Assembly: GCF_030435805.1 (NCBI RefSeq) | Contig: NC_081293.1 | Coordinates: 107,362,546 to 107,426,545 of the forward strand | Source of the DNA: Mustela lutreola | Lineage: Eukaryota; Chordata; Mammalia; Carnivora; Mustelidae | Length of the DNA stretch: 64,000 nucleotides | Reading direction: 5' to 3' | Shown here: positions 12,201-22,200 of the stretch, piece after piece | Layout: each line of letters begins with the position of its first letter | Position numbering within the stretch: the stretch's first letter is position 1 | Notes under the pieces: generated by a model | Databases searched by the model: none | What the model saw: the letters and a program-made list of their open reading frames with translations, nothing else | Told to the model about the DNA's origin: nothing | Position numbers and translations under genes: made by a program

Positions 12201-14731
12201 GAGTCGAAAGGACCTTTTCTTTCTTTTCATTCCCCTTTGGAAGGGGCGGTCTTGCGCAAGCTCTGTGTGGTCTGCTCCTCACTACATGTCTGGGGACTAA
12301 TAGGGATCGTTTCCTTGGACCAGAATGGGGAGAGCGCGTCGTATCTCAGGTCACCGTAAAGAAAGATTCGCTGGGAATTTGCAGTATTGAGAGAAGCGCT
12401 TGGCACCTGCTCGCTCAGCCGGCTACAGCGTGTGCACCTCGATGGCGTCTCCTGGCTGCGCCAGCCAGTGCGACCGTAAATCATTGATTTCAGCTGTCAT
12501 CACGCCGGCCTGGCTTCCCTGTTTCATCACGAGCTGTTGTCTTTGCAGCCTCTGAGGACGCCTCTCAGGATCGAGACCCAGAGCAGATGGCTGAAGTGCG
12601 CATAGACATCCGGAAGCTCCTGCAGTTCCTCGCTGGGCAGCAAGTGAATCCCACGCGGGCTGTGTGCAGTGAGTGTGCGGGGGCCTCGTGCGCGTCTCCG
12701 ATCCCGTAACCAGAGGCCGGCTCGCGGCAGTGCGCAGCCCTGGAGCGCAGACACAGCACAGCCACAGGGGCCCCGTGCTCTAGGGTGGGTGGGGGCTTGG
12801 GTTTTCCTGTACTCAGCCGTGCTGGCTTGGCAGGGGCTGTGGCCACCTCACCTGGCCGTCATGTAGGCTCGCTCGTGTCCTGGGGAGAAGCTTCCAGAGG
12901 ATGGGTGCTGATCGTCCCGTCTTGCCATGTTCGTCTGACCTGATGCGAGGATGCTCTGACCCCATAAACTGGGCTTGGGCTGAAGGTCCTCTGCTCTTGT
13001 TCCTGTAGTCGTCCCGTATCTGGGCATCTGGCTTCCTCTTAACTCCCGGTTTTCCACAGTGGTACCTTGGTCGGGGTCAGCCCTGCCTTCCTCTGTGCAC
13101 CTGCCTCTCAGCTCCCATCAGTTACTGGCTGCACATGACGAAGGGCTTACCCACCCCGAATTTTTCAAGGACTTTTCTGTCTCCTTGCCACTGTGCTGAC
13201 ACGGCAGTGGAGAGGGAGCACCACCTCTCGTGGAAGAGTTGAGCCCCGGGGGCGGAGCTGAGGACGGTCCAGGAATGAACCTGGCAGCTGGCACATTGCC
13301 AGTGCTCTAGATGAGGAATAGAGAACTCTGGGGGCCTGTGCCAAGGACGACAGCCCTCCAGAAGGAGAGACATGCAGTGAAGCAGATCACGACAGGGCAG
13401 TTAGCACATGTGGAAGGCACTAGATGGGGTGATGGGGCACAGGAGGTGGTGTGCAGAGGACAGAGGGCCTGGGTTAGGGACGGAGACTATAGAATGGCTG
13501 GGTCCTGGGGCAGGTGCCAGTGTCCCTGTGCGCTGCATCCTGAGAACCCCTGGGGTGGCCTGTTGTGTGTTCCTGGGTCTGAGGACTGTGGGAGATGTGC
13601 CTTAGCATGGGGTCTGTGTGGGCTTAAGACGGCCTCCCATGTGCTGACGAACCCGGACAGGCTGCTGGCTGTGCTGCTGTGGTCCTGGCAAGCCGGCAGG
13701 TGGCTCCAGTGTAACCCAGCTGTGCCAGGTGCAGAGCGGAAGCCCAGCGGTGGGGTGGCATTGCCCTTGAGTGCGCCCTCTTGGGCCACGTTGGTTCTGG
13801 GCCAGGCAGCCAGCTGAGCTGCTGGTGCCCTCGGAAACGGGACTTTGGGGTCCCCAGGAGTGTCAGAGATGTACCAGGAGATTGTGACAAAATGTGGATT
13901 TCTCCTACCCTCTCCTTCATGCTTCAAACCAGCTCTTCTGCCTGTAATTTTTGCCTCTGGGGTGGTGTCCTCCAAGTGTCCAATCTACTGCCCCATGCTA
14001 CCTCCCCCCCGCCCCGGCGCACTCTGCCCCATGCCCTCTGTCTCCACCCGCCACCTCTCCTGTAGGGTATTTTTGCTGGTGCTGTGCCCCTTCCCCACCC
14101 CTGTCCCCTGGGACCAGTCCCTCTTCAGCCTGGCACTTGGCCAGAGCCACCCTGATGGGCTCCACGTGGTCTCTGCTGCTGGCCTCAGAGGTCTGGAGAG
14201 CAAGCGACCTGCCCTTGGCTCCCCTGCACTGCTCCCCCCTCTTTACCCTTGGTGGCCATGGGCCCTGGCCACTGCTGTTGTCCTGTGCCTCACTGCTGCT
14301 GAACCGAGCAGGCCTCCCATAGAGTTTGCCCTCCACTCCGTGCGGTGCCCAACCTGGGCCTCGGTGCAATGTGCGGCCCTCCTGCGCCCTGGCGCGCACC
14401 ACAGCCTGTCCCTGCGCGCACCATAGCCTGTCCCTGGGGGGAGGTGGGCCGCAGCAGTGGGCCTTCATGCACTTAGGTCATGCATTTTCCTGGAAGAACC
14501 GTGATTTTGGTCAACGGGGGCTCTTTGCCACAGTCCTGTGGGCCGGTCCCACAGTGGGGGATGGAGCATAAGGAGGCCAGGCTCCAAGAGAAGACATAGT
14601 GGCTCGCTGGGCAGGGTCTTTGTGGTGACAGGTTTCCTCTCTCCGCAGACATTGTCAGCAACAAGCTCGTCCATTTTGATTTGCTCCATGAAGATGTGTC
14701 CCTGCAGTACTTCATCCCGGCCTTCTCGTAG
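6199..14731 (+). CDS. HUS1: HUS1 checkpoint clamp component, complete gene (8 coding exons)
   Basis: HUS1 forms the ring-shaped 9-1-1 clamp with RAD9 and RAD1. The clamp is loaded at damaged DNA in the nucleus and promotes ATR-CHK1 signalling through TOPBP1. Joining the eight exons listed separately gives 843 nt, which is 280 residues plus TAG, the human length. It opens [18 protein letters not shown] and ends [16 protein letters not shown], both near-identical to human. All introns are GT-AG and every phase fits. The most conserved stretches are [32 protein letters not shown] and [20 protein letters not shown], which belong to the PCNA-like fold. Differences from remembered human HUS1 cluster in exon 2 (for example [18 protein letters not shown]) and in the linker [17 protein letters not shown]. 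The start is chosen from homology and CpG-island context. No break is seen. PKD1L1 follows in the same direction. Confidence 0.97.
6276..6320 (+). repeat. GGGGCGGGAGA short tandem array, G-quadruplex-capable
   Basis: An 11-bp unit rich in GGGG and CGGG is repeated about three and a half times just inside HUS1 intron 1, some 26 bases past the exon 1 donor. The runs of three or more G with short loops meet the usual G4 pattern on the transcribed sense strand. GGGCGGG is also an Sp1-like GC box. Confidence 0.7.
6980..7107 (+). CDS. HUS1: HUS1 coding exon 2
   Basis: Encodes residues 18-60, from [10 protein letters not shown] to VSMWCELEQ. Acceptor ccccggcag|g and donor cag|gtgcgc. It starts with the last two bases of the split Arg codon. 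This is the most diverged HUS1 exon relative to human, although the frame and length are kept. Intron 2 is only 83 bases. Confidence 0.95.
7191..7367 (+). CDS. HUS1: HUS1 coding exon 3
   Basis: Encodes residues 61-119, [17 protein letters not shown] to LTVSIEL. Acceptor ttcccacag|g and donor ctg|gtgagc; the exon is exactly 59 codons. It is the best conserved exon against human HUS1. Intron 3 (7368-8422) carries one antisense SINE at about 8022-8170 and otherwise unique sequence. Confidence 0.97.
8022..8170 (-). repeat. SINEC, antisense, HUS1 intron 3
   Basis: Reads aaaaagattatttatttggg, (ag)n, gcagagggagagggagaagcagg and cctgacctgagctgaaggcagatgcccc. The head is lost. Confidence 0.88.
8423..8530 (+). 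CDS. HUS1: HUS1 coding exon 4
   Basis: Encodes residues 120-155 ([15 protein letters not shown] through [14 protein letters not shown]). Acceptor tctcttggcag|t and donor gac|gtgagt. The human equivalent has LSMSSSS. Intron 4 (8531-9383) shows nothing beyond unique sequence. Confidence 0.96.
9384..9458 (+). CDS. HUS1: HUS1 coding exon 5
   Basis: Twenty-five codons, residues 156-180: [18 protein letters not shown] then RNLSNHL. Acceptor gttttgtag|g and donor ctt|gtaagt. Intron 5 (9459-11108) holds a two-copy 22-bp tandem repeat at 10269-10312 and no interspersed repeat that I recognise. Confidence 0.96.
10269..10312 (+). repeat. 22-bp perfect tandem duplication, HUS1 intron 5
   Basis: The unit cggacaccctcgctgagacccc occurs twice in a row with no difference seen. 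Confidence 0.85.
11109..11208 (+). CDS. HUS1: HUS1 coding exon 6
   Basis: Encodes residues 181-213 and one base of codon 214, [19 protein letters not shown] to LGNPPL. Acceptor atttgcag|a and donor ctgg|gtaagt. The human equivalent begins VIEANLDGELNL. Intron 6 (11209-12548) contains an antisense SINE at 11778-11943 flanked by a target-site duplication. Confidence 0.96.
11778..11943 (-). repeat. SINEC, antisense, HUS1 intron 6, with target-site duplication
   Basis: Ends aactgagccacccaggcgcccc. The flanking ccacacatgttct occurs just before (about 11753) and just after (about 11945), a clean target-site duplication. Confidence 0.92.
12549..12668 (+). CDS. HUS1: HUS1 coding exon 7
   Basis: Encodes residues 214-253 and one base of 254: [40 protein letters not shown]. 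Acceptor ctttgcag|c and donor tgca|gtgagt. The first 12 residues form a diverged acidic linker compared with human, and the rest is conserved. Intron 7 (12669-14648) is unique sequence with a 22-bp tandem duplication at 14392-14435. Confidence 0.95.
14392..14435 (+). repeat. 22-bp tandem duplication, HUS1 intron 7
   Basis: gcgcgcacca[c/t]agcctgtccct twice in a row, with one difference. Confidence 0.85.
14649..14731 (+). CDS. HUS1: HUS1 coding exon 8 and stop
   Basis: Encodes residues 254-280, [19 protein letters not shown] to IPAFS, then TAG at 14729-14731. Acceptor ctccgcag|a. Human ends in IPALS, so Leu is replaced by Phe near the C terminus. The 3' UTR begins at 14732. Confidence 0.96.
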
Positions 14732-17480
14732 CCCACCTCCGGCCACGCGTGTCTGTGCTTTACTCAGCCCCACCGTGATAGTCTAGCTAAAAACTGAGTT
14801 CATGGAAGACAGCTGGATAAACATACTTCTTTATGTGACGTTTTGATCTCGTGTCTGTTTTGTCGTTAAGACATGGGATATGGGAACAAAAGCACGTGCT
14901 TATCCAAACTTCATGTATGTGGGGCTCCCAGATGCTGCCCAGCTCTGACTCTGCTCCTTGGAGCCTGATAACTGGGGCACGCAGAGGTCACACAGGGCAA
15001 CAGGGGTGTCGCGGGGTGTCCGGCTGCAGCTTGTGGAGCCTGGGGTCCACGCCCATGAAGGCCAAGTCCCTGGGCTCAGCTGCTGGTCCTCCAGGGCCCC
15101 TGAGGCCCACAGGGATCCTCGATGACAGTCCTCACCATCCTGTCTTCATGTGCAGCACTTGGCCGTCTGGAAAGCACACGGGTATTTGGACAAAGAGGAG
15201 CTCCGGGGGCCTGTGTTCAGGGCTGAGACCATGTCTGGTTGTCTCTACACAGGCGAGCCGGCCTGGGCCCGGCAGGGTCTGCTTTCTCATCTGCCAGGGC
15301 CTGCCCCATCGCATCCCATGGTGGGGGAGTTCCCTCTGCCCTGTGGACGGGATGTGAGCAGTGTCTTAACTCCCGCGACAGCCGAGCAGTGAGGCCATGG
15401 CCTGGGGTAGAGGAGGAAGGGGGACATCTGCACAAGTGAAAAACTCTCCTGCGGCCTTTTCTGAGTCTGGGGTGAAAGCCAGTATTTGAGAGCCTCTCTG
15501 GATGCTAATATTATCAGTGGGAGTTCACGTGGTGCCTAATACTTGGTCACGTAACGCTTTAAAGCCAGCTCCTCATTTTGCTTTTCAAGCCTCTCTCCTC
15601 CTTCAGCTCTGGCCAGCGGTAAAACTTAGAAATTCCTGATGTTCAACAAAGCAATGTCTGAAGATAGTTGATAAAACTTTTTTTGTTCTTGTTAAAGAAA
15701 GGGCATAGTCAGTTACTAGATGAGGAAATTGTTTTTTTCTGAATATTTAAATGATGTTTAACATGTAATGAAGTAAAAAAATACAGGTCCTAGGATAAGT
15801 TAGTGGTAAGACGGCGCATCTCCTCACCTGTCGGGCTCAGCGTGCCTCGGGTCTCTGCCCTGGCGTGGAGCGCACGTCTGCGGGCATCCCGCCCTTGGGC
15901 GTCTGTTGTCACGGGCAGGGCCCGTCCATGTCAGAGCTGCCCAGACACGTGGGGTTCTGCACCATGGATCCTTTATTTGCCAGAGTGGATTGTGTGGCCT
16001 GCCCGTGGTCACACGGCTGGGGGTGGGGTGGGACTAGGACCCGCACATCTGACTTGGGGTCAGTAACCCTCTACTCAGGGCGCCACCGCGCAGCCAGAGC
16101 CTGAGTCCTGCATGGCAGTCGGGGTCCACCCGTGGCTTCCTTCGTCTGGGAAGAGGATGTTCGGGTAGCTCCTGTGGTAAAGCGGCTTCACGTGCAGTTT
16201 CTACAGTGTGCTGCAACCATGTGTAACTGCCCTCGGGTTTCTACAGCGTTGGTTTAAGCGCTCCCGGATTGTGATGGTTTTAGCGATTGCCCGAGTCTGT
16301 GCGTGTGGCCCTGCAGGCTGTCCCTAGGGGGGCTAGGCTGTCCCTAGGCGCTCTTCCTGCTTCTTGGCAGCACTCCCTGCTTCGCACTGGCTGGGCCTCA
16401 GCCTCTCGGAGCCTTGGCCAAGGATGGCTCCCGTGGGCTTAGAGACCCACCGAGCTGCTTTACTGAGCAGTGCGCCACGGGGAGTTCTGCCGACTCAGCG
16501 GAGGAACACGAGGAACGTGCATATGGTTTGAACAGGCAGCGTGTTTCCAGACTGACACCCCCAGTGCCGAGGTCTCTCACCCGCGTCCTGCACTTCGGGG
16601 ACATGTTCTGCTGGCTGCAGCTGTGTGGGGCTTCCCTGGTGCTCGGGCTCAGGTATGTTTAAGAATCCTCGACCCCGCAGCTTGTGACTCTCCGGTGCCT
16701 CATCATCCTCCTCGCAGGTGCCCCTGGGCCTGGCAGAGGACCCACTCAGTCTGCATTTTCCTGGGCGGGAAGCGTGGCTCTGTCCAGGCAGCGGAGGCAC
16801 GGAGTGGCTCTCGTGTTATCCGTGGATACCCCGTCCAGTGGGCAGAGCTGCATTTGAAGAGACACAGTCGTGTCCTTGACTCTGGAGTCCAGCGCGGGGT
16901 CGGAAAGAAAGCCTCAGCCCCTGGCATTTTTTAGCTTCTCCGTATCGTCCTTGAGCCAGGAGGCGAGCAGTCTCTGTCCGGAGATGAGGGGGCATTAACC
17001 CCACAGACACCCTGGGGTCCGGTCGGTTATTGACTATGTTGGGAAGCCCTGAAAGGCTTGCGTGCCCTTCAACCCAATATTTTTGATTATAGGAATTTTT
17101 ACAGAAATTATAATCAAAGCTGTTCCTGTGATCTTGTACTAAAAAATCCTGAAATCCTGAATATGAATTCCTAGGGGGTTTGTTAAATTTTCTGTGGTGT
17201 GACAGTATTTTCTGCTGTAAAAGTAGTGTTACAGAGACACTCAGGGTTTATGATGTATACTTATGGGTGTGTCTGGTCAGATTCCAGTTGGAGAATAATC
17301 ATATACGTGTGGGGGTATGTATGTATGTGTGAGTGACAGGAAAAGGTTGGAAAAATATGCAGCAGGGCTTAAACCTGATTATTTATGAATGTTTCATTTT
17401 GGTCTTTGTAAACTGAGGTATCTTCTGAAACTCTTATAATCAGTTTTGTAACAAAAAATAAATTATTTTTGAAGGGCCTG
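14732..17480 (+). other. HUS1: Probable HUS1 3' UTR and 3' flank, end not certain
   Basis: After the stop there is a GATAAA-type variant signal at 14816-14821. The first canonical AATAAA that I noticed downstream is at 17457-17462, preceded by AT-rich sequence from about 17060. A short and a very long 3' UTR are both possible. Between these points the sequence is unique, with no exon, SINE or gene that I can support. Confidence 0.35.
17457..17462 (+). terminator. Candidate distal HUS1 polyadenylation signal (AATAAA)
   Basis: A canonical AATAAA hexamer on the + strand within an AT-rich patch, followed by TTATTTTTGAAGGG. It is about 2.7 kb past the HUS1 stop, so its link to HUS1 is inference. 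It could equally be a chance hexamer. Confidence 0.25.
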
Positions 17481-19022
17481 AGTAATAATATTTATTATCT
17501 GAATGCAGTCCATAATCACCAGCAAAGACTGTTTCCACTTCGTTTTCACGCGTGTCCTTTCCTGAGTAGAAGAGTAACCTCTTACCTGTCGTGTGAGATC
17601 GCAGGAGGGTCGCGGTGCGAGTCGTGCACCAGCGAGGCAGCAGCGCTTTGCAGAATGCCCGCGTCCTGGCCTGCAGAGGAGCCGGAGCCGGAGCCAGTGT
17701 AGCCGAACCTGTGGTGAGGAGAGTGTGACAGCCACTGGCCCAGGCTAGCCGGGTGGTGGGTGGTGGGGCAGGCTTTGCATATCTGTAATTACCAGAGGAC
17801 GGGGATGGGGCCGGGGATGGGGCCGCCTCCCTGAACCCCACTGAGTGAGCTCCGGTTCCATCAGAGACCCTGGGAGGCACAGGGGACTTGGGTTCTGTAT
17901 CCCTGTCCCAGGCATAGTGTCTCAGAGAGGCTGCCTCTGTGGGGTTAAAGGAAGTGCAGCCCTCAGGCGCTTTCTGAGTTGAGGAGCAGGCCGAGAAACC
18001 AGTGCCCCCCACTCCCGGACTGGTCCCCAAACTGGTTCTCGTGGGTCTGCCCAGTGGTGCGCAGGAGGCTCTGATCATCACTCCCCAGCACGCCCTGACC
18101 CTAGGTATGTGCTCCCAGCAGAGGGTGACCGCAGCCCCTCTGTCCTCCTTAGGGAGGGAAACCCCAGGTCTGGCTAGCTGGGTGGGAGGGGAGAGTGACA
18201 GCAGGACTGGGGCCAGGGCGACCCCTCCTGCTTTTGTCCCTTTGCCTTCTTTCTCTCCCTCAGGGCAAACCTCTAAGGAGGTGGGGGGCCTTGCCCCTGC
18301 TCACCTTCACTCCCTGGCAGCTGAGTTCTTGGGGCAGGGGCTGGAGTGTGAGGCTTGTCCCATCGAGAGGTCCTGCTCAGGGTGGTTTTGGGGTGTTTGG
18401 TGGTTCATCTGCCCCTAGCAACACAGGGACCTCCCTTCATAGTGTACATGTCTGAAGTAACCTGGTGAGTCACTGGTGGTTCCCACTGAGCTGTGCAGGG
18501 ACTTCTAGAAGCTTAGAGGGGCCCCTGCCCAGAGGAACCAGGGACCAGGGTGAGGGCGTGTCCTGAACCCTCCTTGAGGAGCGCATGCGCACACGGACAT
18601 GTAACCTGAGTGGTCAGATATAGCAAAGTTTCCAAAGATGATCTTATTTCTATTTTACAATTTATCAGTTATCTGTATCAATAGTTTTGATTGGTGTAGA
18701 TTTCAGGGAGAATCTTCTCCAGATAGAAGGTCAAAGGAAGAAAGAGACCAGTGTGGGAGGCCCACGCAGGGCTGGGTGCCACCAGCAGCCCTACCCTACC
18801 CACATGTAACAATGTGTATTGTGGACCCCAAGAAATTCCCCCAAACCGTCTTGTGCTTTTCTTAATTACTGTCTTGGAACAAGATAAATGCAAAACAGGT
18901 TATGTTATCTTCTTGCTCGTAATGTATTTTGTAAGAGAAAAATCACTGATCACTGAAGTCTTCAGTGCTGAGTAATGACTTCTGTGATGATCTGTGTCCT
19001 GTCAGTGTCCCTGTGACTTTGC

Positions 19023-19399
19023 AGAGAAGGAGAGGGAAAAGGGGGTGGGGGGAAGGGAAGCGGGGGGGGGGGGGGGGAAGGAGAGAAGGAGGAGGCAGAG
19101 GGGAAAGGGGGAAGTAGGAGGAGGGAGGGAGGGGGTGGGAAGGGAAGAGGAGGGAAGGGGAGAGAAGAGATTGAGAGGGGAAGGGGGTAGGAAGAAGAGG
19201 AGGGAGGGAGGGAATGGAGGAGGGAGGGGGTAGAAGAGGGAAGGGGAGAGGGGGGAGTGGAGGGAGGGAGGGAGGAGGGGAGGAGTGCGTTAGGAGAAGG
19301 ACGAGGTGGGAGGGAGGGCATGGGAGAGGGAAGAGAGCAAAAAGAAGAGGAGGGGAGAGAGGGAGGAGGGGGATGGTAGAGGGAGAAGGAAGGAGAACA
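19023..19399 (+). repeat. 375-bp polypurine (GGA/GGGA-rich) tract
   Basis: Almost pure A/G on the + strand for about 375 bases, including a 16-base G run at 19062-19077 and imperfect GGGAGGA repeats. Open frames across it on either strand (Gly/Glu/Arg or Pro/Leu/Ser) come from composition alone. Confidence 0.92.
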
Positions 19400-22076
19400 A
19401 CTAGCAACCAGGTCAGGCCAGCAGGATGGCAGCCCCTCCAAGTGGCCAGAGTGCCCAGGCCTTTGGGATCACTTACAAGGGTGTTCAGATCCTGGCTTCT
19501 GGATACGTAGTTTCCTTTAGAAGCCCATGGGGAGAAGAGATTCTGGAGGGGCAGGTGCCGCCTACCTATCCGATTCAGTCAGTGTGTGAATATGCAGGCC
19601 AGTCGCCCCTAGCTTTAGGAGGCTGACCTCTGCTGGAAGCGCCGGGCACCCCCTCACCCTCACTGTCACCCACTTTGTATGGGCACCTCCCTGGCCAGAC
19701 TTACACTCTGCAGGGTCACACCGGATAGGACTTACGCCAGGTGTGACAGCTCCTGTGAGGCTTCGTTGGGGGAGGGTGGAGGCGGGGTGGGGGGGCGGGG
19801 GTGGAGTGGGCGGGTGAGCCCCCAGCTCCCCCGCCAGCACGAGCCCAATTGGCCAGGCCCTCTGCTGCTGGGACAGGGGAGGGCTGTCCTGCTGCTGTGG
19901 GCCCATTGTTGGGTGTACCTGCTGCTGTCCAGTTCGAGTAGGAGGCCCTATGGGAGCAGTCTGCGGGGGCCCGGGCTGGAGGGTGCTCCTGCGAGCCCTG
20001 CCCCTGCTCTCCGTGCTGCAGCCCCTTCCCCGTGTCAGCTCAAAGGACAGTAAGTTCACATCTACCAGCATCTTAGCAGCTCCCCTCACCTTTGCTGCAG
20101 TGTAATTACCGAATTCGCCCCCAGCGTGATGCTGGTGTGCTGATGGGGGAGGCCTGGGTCATGTAAAGAGGACAATGAATGCATGCATGCCCTGGGCGGG
20201 GGGCCGGGCGGGGGCGGGGGGGGACCTCCAGGTGGGAGCAATGTGCCAGGTGCACCCAGCTAGGTCCATTCTGAGGTGGGGATGGAGTCCTGCAGTCACA
20301 GCCCAAGCCGGATCTGCATGGAGAGCCCAGAAAGGCCTTTTACCTGTGAGGAACAGTGTCCCAGAGCTGGTTGGCACTGTGATTTTAGGGACATGCTGGC
20401 AGACCGTGTGGGGGCCACTCTGCCTTTGTGCACTGGGCACTAAATCCCAAATACGGAATTTGTGGTTTAAAAAAACCTCTAAATAGGTGGCTTTTGTTCA
20501 TTAAACTTAGCAAAAACCACTGAGGGTTGGATGGCTGTATCAGGTGCTTCACCTTCCGGAAGGTTCTCCCAGGGGCTCAGTCCTGGTGCAGAAAGTTGTG
20601 GGGAGGAGCCTTTTGGACCAGCAGGTGACTTCTGGGGGTGACTTCTGGAGTCTTGGCGGCTCCTCGTGCAGAGTTTCAGTGGCCGTTTGGTAAAGAAAGC
20701 CACTAACTGATCACATCCAGAGCTTCTGGCCGGAGAGCGGATGGGACATAGTCCCATCTGCCGCACAGCGGGCCAACTTCACCTCCGCGCGTTCCTGTGT
20801 CCGCAGCTTCCTGTTCCCGGGGTGGCCTGCCCCAGTGGCTCCCGGCACCTGGAACATTCTGTGTCCCATGCTGAAACGGGGCCAAGGTGATGGACACACG
20901 AAATCTTACTTATTTTAATGGAACTCGGAGCGCCAGGCGGCTGCGGCTGTGGCCAGTGTGTGGGACGGCACTGGGACATTTCTTCTCTCCGAGGGTCACT
21001 GCATATTGGGTTATCCCCGTGGCCTGGAGTGCCTTGTCCCCACTGCTGGTGCTAATGCCAGCCTGGGGCATGTGGCTCTGAAGTGGGTCTTCAGATCCCA
21101 TGGGAAAGTGATAACAGGGCAGAGGCCGCGGCAGGGCTTTGGAGAGGGGCCTCTGCCAACTCGGTGGTGGGTCTGTATTTATCTTAAAATCACAGGGATC
21201 CTTCTTGTTTGCATAGCTCCTGTGAAAGCCTTTGTCCCTTAGAGAAGAGGCAAGGGGGATGGAGGTGCCAAGAGGTGTCCCGGAGTGCAAGGGGGCGGGT
21301 GCACAGGCCCCCCGCAAGTGTGCTGAGCCAACAGCACAGGCCTGAGCCCACCAGGGGCTCTGGGCCCTGTTTACTCACCTGCTCGTCTGCAGGGCCCCAG
21401 CAACACTCTAGAAATCACAGGATTCCAAGAAATCTGCTGGGAAACCGGCAGGCTCCCTGGTCTTCCTCCTGGGACCCTCCAGCCTCCTGACCTGGGAAAC
21501 CAGCTTCTGCACAAAACATGCCTCCACGGGGCACCGCTGTCTTCTCTAGAGCCTTGTGCACCCATAAACACTTCTGGGGGGAGGCAGAAAAGTGGTCTCG
21601 ATTTCTAGGCAAAACGAAAAAAAACCAACTTTCGTAAAATCTCTATTCAATTAGAATGTCGACATGAAGAATTAAGGGAACTGACAACTAGTCAAAAAAG
21701 AGACTTTTATCCCTGTAGGCTTCAGGCCAGCCCTGGGAACGGTGGTGCAGTGGTGGCGTGCAGGTGGGAGCAGGGACAAGGCCTCACCGAGGGGCTGCAG
21801 TCCCCCATCAGTCCTTCTCCCTGTCGTGGTGTCCATCGTGGGTGCTGGGGCTTCTCTAACTCTCTCCGCTGCCAGATGCCCTCTTCCCCTGGAGAGCTGG
21901 CCCATTTCAGACCGATGCGCAGAGACCCCTGCACTTAAGAGAAACTTTCCGTGAGAGTTGTAGGGAATCAAGCTTTTCAGATGGGGAGCAGATTATTGGC
22001 AAGGTTTCTGCTTCCCCGTGTGTGACTAGTGTCGGGTACAAGCATAAGCCACCCCCCACCCTGCACTGTCTTCCAG

Positions 22077-22200
22077 GGAACACAGGTGGATGCCGGCCAG
22101 CTGACTGCTGTGGCCAGGGCCATGACCCAGTGACACCAGGAAGGACCTCAGTCCTGAGGGCCCAGGAATCCCCAAAAAGTGTTTCTGATGACCCGCAGAG
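22077..22200 (+). CDS. PKD1L1: PKD1L1 exon 1 (5' limit and start codon uncertain)
   Basis: The 3' part reads [14 protein letters not shown] and then a split Arg codon. It aligns without gaps to the remembered human N terminus MAEEAAQNISDDQER. The donor is agag|gtaagc at 22201. The codon opposite human Met1 is AGG at 22157-22159, not ATG. The frame is open back to a TAA at 21857 with no ATG. A good acceptor (tgtcttccag) ends at 22076, so this may be an internal exon whose start codon lies further upstream; I took 22077 as the possible left limit. Intron 1 (22201-24916) holds TG repeats and a 45-bp tandem repeat. Confidence 0.6.

Larger units (their letters stand above)
14850..22076. other. HUS1-PKD1L1 intergenic region
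   Basis: Mostly unique, GC-rich sequence with no SINE or L1 that I recognise. It contains an AT-rich patch (17060-17520), the purine tract at 19023-19399 and a GC-rich patch near 20180-20230. The PKD1L1 promoter and any upstream first exon should lie in its right half. No clear promoter element was identified. Confidence 0.5.

Noticed and set aside
18943-19510. Open frames of 100-160 codons on both strands over the purine tract
   Set aside because: Products of the GGA/TCC repeat; pure Gly/Glu/Arg or Pro/Ser/Leu runs.
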